Assembly: GCF_964204645.1 (NCBI RefSeq)
Contig: NC_134026.1
Span: 1,364,001-1,428,000, forward strand
DNA from: Tubulanus polymorphus
Lineage: Eukaryota; Nemertea; Palaeonemertea; Tubulaniformes; Tubulanidae
Reading direction: 5' to 3'
Length of the DNA: 64,000 bases
Made by a program: the position numbers and the translations under genes. The notes beneath the pieces are model-generated. The model ran no database searches. It worked only from the letters and a program-made list of their open reading frames with translations, and was not told the origin of the DNA. This document shows, one piece after another, positions 24,800 to 64,000 of the stretch (positions within the stretch are counted from its first letter, which is position 1; each line of letters begins with the position of its first letter).

Positions 24800-27700
24800 A
24801 CAATTATTTGGACTTTGTACTTGACGTAAGTGCTTCTCGATTTCATAATGGGTCGGATTAAAAATGGTTTGGTACAACTACCATCACGGTACACCAGTAC
24901 TGAAATTCCATGTGCCAGCGTCGTGTTCATCCGCAGGACCTTTGCTCTGCCGTGTGGTTTTAATGTAGGGTTGTTGAACAATTGCAAACTTAGACGAATA
25001 ATTAACATCTTTTTTTTACATATTCAAATGATTTAAAAAAGCATTAAACAATTCTGTAATGAATGTTATGTTGGTTCCGGGTTGAGGGCACGGGAAATAT
25101 AGAAATATTGCACAAAACGTCGAAATCAGCAAAAGTTTGAAATTTTTGGCAATAAATCCGATTGGACCTTATCCATTCTTTAATCGATAATCATGTGAGA
25201 GTGATTATTTGTTTACAAATAGTTTATTGGACCCAATTCTAAAGTGACATAGTAAATATAGTTATCCGGTCCGTGCCTGGATGAAGTACGTGTGGCCGAG
25301 ATTCGAACTTCACACTGTTAACACCGTTTTACGAAACACTACGTGATTCAGATTTAGTCACCTACGCAAATGTACCTTGAACGTTGGACGAGAACTTCTG
25401 TAGTAAAAGTGGCAAAAACTGTCATAAAAATCTCATAAAAGTCCTATCGAAATTCTAGATCCAGTTGGTGAAAGCGGTTGTTTTTCACTCGGAAAAGGAA
25501 GTCAAAAGTAGGGTAATTATCTCAGTCAACTATTTTTACACCTTGTCTCGAGAAATTTCTAAAGCTCACAGTTCACAGTTTGGACTTAGAACCTTCCTCT
25601 TGCTGTTGCATCTATGCACATCCTTTTTTCCACTGAAAATGATTTATCAAAAACCAATCATTTAGTTTCACTTCTGCCCCAATAGATAAGTCGTCCATTC
25701 GTTTGTGAAATCAGGGATCTTTGACAAAATGTTTAATTCAATTACATTTATTCATGTATCGTCTGCAGGATCAATAGCCGAAAACCTTACTAAAAAGAAC
25801 CGTCTGATGAATGTACTTTTTCCGGTTACAGGTTGGAATGAAAATCAAAAACAAAACAAGAGACAATTGAAGACAAATATTCATTAATATACTGCATTTT
25901 AATGTACATGCAACAGATTGACTTTATTGCGTAACAAGATAGATGACCAAAAACCCGATGTTGACCAGACTTCCCATTATTACTGTATGTTCTTCGTAAT
26001 CTAAAAAATAATCTGTACAGGTGGGGATACACCGCTACTTACATTATACTATTTCACAAATACATTCATCTATATATATATATATATTTATGTATATCTA
26101 TATCATTAGTGACTCAAAGAGAAAATATTCAGATCGTAGATATTGAAAGGAAAAATACGTATTTCCAGCCATACCCAGAGCATGATCGTACATAGGAAGA
26201 GTACACGGCACCAATCAAGAAACGCGGACATCAAAAAGTTGAGCATGCATTAAAAATTAGATATCAATATTTTCCTCGTGCTAGACAATTGATACGGCTG
26301 GATTGTCATCTGTCAAAATATATCATTTCATCACACAAAAGGAGGGCTTAACTTAACTGTAGCCACCACCTTGTTTTACACAATAATTTTTTGAATACAT
26401 TTTTATGCCAGTAGAATACAATAAAGCAACCGAATGCTGCTAATATATAAATGATTATTTTTTAACATTAACTTTCAAAATATTTTATTCTAATATTGCA
26501 ATGGCTAACTTCATAATAGAATACTTGATCAGATAAGACCCTGAACTTAAATCAGATAAGATCATAGATTTCTATTGTTTTCCATGTTAAACAATAGATT
26601 TCGAAGAAATATTCCAAATTCGTGATACCTTTTATATTGCATAAAGAACCCTTTCTCTCCATGAGATTCTAGTTCACTTAGAAATGTTTGAAGTGAAATC
26701 TATTCTCTTGGCAGTCAACCTTACTCTCAGATTCCAAATACAACTAACTATAAATAATTCGAGATAAATATCTTAGAATTAGATTTTAGAGACTAAATTG
26801 CATTTCAAACAATGGCATTTCGAAGGAAGGGCCAGTCTTTCTGTAAGTCTGAGTGATCTAAGACCAGTCTTAAGATTGAGATCACTTCAGGACTTGATTG
26901 TGACTGCACAACTGGGCCCAGGACTCATCGGATATACTAATCACTATATATGTATACATAAATCTATAACATAATTAGTATACTATACATTTTGATAAAC
27001 ATCTATATGATAACAATTAACATGAGTAAGTTTGATAAAGATTTATCAAATTATAAATGAACAGTGCCTTCTGATCTCTACACTAATAAAGGCCCCTGGC
27101 AGTGAAAGTAAAATTAGTAGAATTTGAGGGAATCGTTTTTCCTCAATGCAAATATAAGAAACCTAATTAAATTCATGGAGGGAGAGCTGAGATGTACTGG
27201 AACATTTGTAAATTCAAATCTCAAAAGCATACACTTCAATAGACGGGAAAGTTTTGAGGTCGAAAAATACAGACACTGTTCATTGAAAACACGCCATTCG
27301 AACTACAGAAAAACAAAACGATGGTTTGACTGAAAAAATAGATAGAAACATCAATAGACATGTGAAAAATGTTGAAAACCAACAAAACAAAATACACAAA
27401 AAACAATACGCACAATAGATCTTTCAAAAAAATAATCATAACGCTATTATTAGACCTAGTCAATGAATACTAAGTACACAACAGCTTCTAAACTAAACGA
27501 ATATACATGAAGCATGTGACCAATTATTTATTTACCTATTACTGATGAATAGAGGATTTATGTACTTATCAAATTCATAGCTCGACAGAAATCAATAGAT
27601 TTTTTCATGAAAATGTTTTTCGCCGAATGCTGCGAATATTTGGTGCAAAATTGTTTCGTATCTTGTGCATTTTGTAATTATGGTAGATAGAAATAATAAC

Positions 27701-28998
27701 TCCATATGAAAATTAAGGATAAACAACTGAAAAACATCAATATGAAATTAACAATCAAGAAAATGCAAATTTGCGTAAAACGCAAATCGTGTCAAACTAG
27801 ATGGAACCATTATAACAGCATTCAACACAACATGATGAAAATCTGATAGAATCGTAAAAATATATATTTCAAGACTTTCATAAAACTGAGTATCTACTAC
27901 AGGAAACAAAACTACAATACGAAAATTGATGAAATTTACACAGTTTGTTTTTAGATATTTATCCTGGACAACAAATGCTATGAATTGTTGTTGCAGCACA
28001 GTTCAAAAATTAAACCACCCTCACCTTCAGACACATAATATGGAGAATTGTAATAATATATTTTTGCATAAACTATGTATATTACTTACATGTTTTTCTA
28101 AACAATTTGTTCTGAATAATCTCTCTAAATAATAACATACATGAGATTACAAACCCGCCGTTTTTACAAGGGAAAATTGCGTAATCTCTAACAAATCGAC
28201 TACCGGTATATCTAATTATTGCTACTAATAAACCAACATAAAACACAACAGTACCAGTCGTACACATCGTCAAAATGATTTTTGATCAGAATTTTCAGGC
28301 GAAACTTATCACTAAAATCTCCATCTCTCTGAAGCTGAATTGACGTACACTGACAATCTATTACTCTATGACAAAACAAAAATAAAGGCAATACACCACG
28401 TTACAGTTTGGCATGAGAAACCGTATGCCGGCACATTCATGAACTCTGATCAAGTTGGTGATAGTTTGTGGCGTATTTACCTGTAAAAAAACTTAATAAG
28501 TACCACAGACAAATCATCAAAATAATATCACAGTATCACTCAAAACGTATATTACAGATATAGTGTGTAAATTCATGAGGGTTTGCTGACCAGAATATAC
28601 GCTTTCGACATATGCAGTTCTATCTCACATCTCTCCCTTATTGAAAATGCTTTTTTTAAGTTGACCCTTTCAGTGCTCATACAATGAATATTCTTCACAG
28701 AAGCAATAACTTTTACTGTTTGAAATGATTCGCCAATTATCCAAATCCTAGCTCCGTGACTGAAGTAATTTAAATGGGCCTATAGGGCTGCATGAATCAA
28801 ACACAACTAAGATCATAAGAATATGATATGATATAATGACTATCAAAAGGAACGATCATTTACCCCAACAAGAAATAAATGCTGCGCAATGTATGCAATT
28901 AATGTGTATAGTCATAAACGAAGTCCACAAAACAGTTGATTCAATAGTCATCAGTCAATTCATCCTTTGGCAACAGCACTCACGAGAAACTTAACTTG
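24800..28998. other. Non-coding interval between the lipoprotein promoter and the ferlin 3' end
   Basis: No convincing coding exon was found on either strand; open frames here are short and lack family signatures. The left part is upstream DNA of the lipoprotein gene. The right part should include the ferlin 3' UTR. A short AT microsatellite lies near 26072-26090 and a degenerate inverted repeat at about 26826-26925. Confidence 0.5.
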
Positions 28999-62631
<33,633 letters not shown>

Positions 62632-63500
62632 TTTAGCACAGTTTTTGAGAAATTATTCCGAATTATCTAAGAAAAATTATAGTATATCCATGATATTGGT
62701 AAATGTATTGTACGTTCTTCTTGCAGAACTCCAGCTGTCCCACCCTGCCAGTGTGGCTTGATATAGGCTTCGTGTTTCGCCTCGCTGCTTACTTACAGTA
62801 CTGCATAGAATGCGGAATGATTTGCATATATCCGCGGTAATATACTCGCGAGAATAGCCAATTCAAATTTAAATGAGCTCACTCGCATAGATGGCAGCAT
62901 TAGCTAGACCATTTACCGAGCGAGCAGTACTGTCAGTGTCACACTACTGACAATTAGCTTTATCAAACGCATTTTAAACCAAGTTATCTCACATATTCTG
63001 AGTGTCACACATGCTAAACGACATCGAAAAAATACACATCCTTGTTTCCTGTCAACAGTTGCACTTAGAGATCTCTTTCCCTCAACATAAAGGAAAAATG
63101 TAAATTTTTTCAAAATTTCCGGGTTTTTCGTGGGCGCCGCCATTTTGTTCATCATGTGACCGTGTTCGCGCGCGGCATGACGGGTATTTTGATATTAATG
63201 GCTACCTATAGAAAAATTTCTGTGAAATTAAATGTGTGTTTTGACAACTGAAATATTCAACAACTGGTCGTTCTACCACGTAATCATCTCGCTCTTTCAT
63301 GCTTCCCTGAGACATTCTAATTTCAGGTAACTTTTGAACAACATCCATTGGTAAATGGGCCTATTTGTAACCAACGATCAATTAAAAGTGGTTTGTTTTT
63401 TTTACAGCCAGGCAGAGGAGCTAAAATAAATTCCAAATCAATTGATTCTTGAAAATATTGATGGTGTTCAATAGAAACCTGCCTGTGATTTTTGAGGACT
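62632..63500. promoter_or_regulatory. Shared intergenic promoter region of two divergent genes
   Basis: The ferlin starts at 62631 on the minus strand and the next gene's coding sequence at 63780 on the plus strand. A YY1-type motif, GCCGCCATTTTG, lies at 63136-63147, next to an E-box-like CATGTGAC near 63154 and a CG-rich patch to about 63185 that stands out in this AT-rich window. This probably marks a start site, most likely for the plus-strand gene. No TATA box was identified. Confidence 0.45.
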
Positions 63501-63508
63501 CTTAACTG

Positions 63509-63668
63509 CACAGGGGCTCGTATCAGAGTTGTAGGTAATGTAAAAACGATAATCTGTTTATCCAATGTAGGCCTAATAGTTATTTTATATAGGGCCTACT
63601 CTTCATAGACATTTGATTAACGGATTATCGTTTTTACATTACCTACAACTCTGATACGAGCCCCTGTG
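63509..63668. mobile_element. hAT-like non-autonomous MITE, 160 bp
   Basis: The two ends are perfect inverted repeats of 46 bp, starting CACAGGGGCTCGTATCAGAG (63509-63554 and 63623-63668). They continue imperfectly inward around a central spacer of about 68 bp. The element is flanked by identical 8-bp direct repeats, CTTAACTG, at 63501-63508 and 63669-63676. Eight-bp duplications and ends close to CAGGGG are typical of hAT elements. Near-perfect arms suggest a fairly recent insertion. Confidence 0.85.
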
Positions 63669-63779
63669 CTTAACTGACAAGAGATCAAACAGGACAAAGT
63701 AATGAGATTCCTTTTCACTTTTAGAATTCTTAATAGAGAATGTATTTTTCTATTTCCAGGTAGTTTTGAAGATCTAAGT

Positions 63780-64000
63780 ATGGCCGGTCGAGGACCTTCG
63801 CTGCGATCAATTGGCAAAGTACATTCCGTAGAAACCGAGAATCCGCCGTTAACTTCGAGTCTTTCGCGAGACGAGGATATTTTACAAATATCGACGTTTG
63901 ATCCGGAAATCGCGCGCGAAACGACGAAATCGATGCAGAAAATTCTACGTATATGTAACCCGGGTAACCACGTGTGTTTACGCAATCAGGGAGGTAGCGA
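63780..64000 (+). CDS. 5' part of an unrecognised gene (partial, runs off the window)
   Basis: The ATG at 63780 opens a frame that stays open for 73 codons to the window edge, beginning MAGRGPSLRSIGKVHSVETE and later FDPEIARETTKSMQKIL and CNPGNHVCLRNQGG. A strong acceptor (TATTTCCAG, ending 63759) lies 20 bases upstream, so the first exon or exons are probably untranslated and sit near the CG-rich patch at 63.1-63.2 kb. Codon use is richer in CG than the surroundings, which supports a real coding exon. No signal peptide or membrane helix is present. I do not recognise the family from this short N-terminus. The MITE at 63509-63668 would lie in its first intron. Confidence 0.6.
   Translation, partial: MAGRGPSLRSIGKVHSVETENPPLTSSLSRDEDILQISTFDPEIARETTKSMQKILRICNPGNHVCLRNQGGS

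Noticed and set aside
25291-25310. tRNA-like T-arm (GTTCGAATC on the minus strand)
   Set aside because: The stem beside the loop does not pair beyond two bases and no D-arm or anticodon arm fits. It is at most a decayed tRNA-derived fragment.
63617-63985. Minus-strand frame of 122 codons over the last gene
   Set aside because: It is antisense to the first coding exon of the plus-strand gene and runs through the MITE arm; no acceptor or family match.

Overview
This is an AT-rich, intron-rich window from an invertebrate animal. Protein content and gene structure suggest a lophotrochozoan (mollusc, annelid or relative), but nothing here fixes the phylum. Spliced genes were read by hand from GT/AG boundaries and codon phase. 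In both large genes every exon junction is in phase and the total length is a multiple of three.

Layout. (1) Positions 1-1047, plus strand: the last five exons of a secreted protein with one EGF-like and two ShK domains, probably the tail of an astacin-type metalloprotease. (2) 1578-24622, minus strand: a complete 28-exon large lipid transfer protein (apolipophorin/apolipoprotein B family) of about 6,314 residues. One exon of 11,496 bp encodes 3,832 of them. The protein has a signal peptide, a vitellogenin-type lipid-binding N-terminus, a furin-type RSKR site at residues 711-714, about fifty degenerate beta-strand repeats, and a vWD/C8/VWA-like C-terminus. A TATA box and an HNF4-like site lie upstream. 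(3) About 24.7-28.9 kb: no coding sequence recognised. (4) 28999-62631, minus strand: a complete dysferlin/myoferlin-type (type I) ferlin of at least 50 constitutive exons, about 2,070-2,230 residues. It has C2A, C2B, FerI, C2C, FerA/FerB, nested DysF repeats, C2D to the last C2 domain, and a C-terminal membrane anchor. (5) 63780-64000, plus strand: the first coding exon of an unrecognised gene, divergent from the ferlin.

The ferlin is the richest part of the window. It has an alternative first exon that replaces the whole C2A domain with a disordered leader, a pair of equal-length mutually exclusive exons at the C2C calcium loop, two alternative terminal exons just after the membrane anchor, and about a dozen phase-symmetric cassette or micro-exons at domain boundaries. 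Several short inverted-repeat elements occur, including a 160-bp hAT-like MITE with an 8-bp target duplication. The genes do not form a pathway: one is a circulating lipid carrier, one a membrane-fusion/repair protein, one a secreted extracellular protein. No bacterial or viral genes, CRISPR arrays or rRNA/tRNA genes were found.
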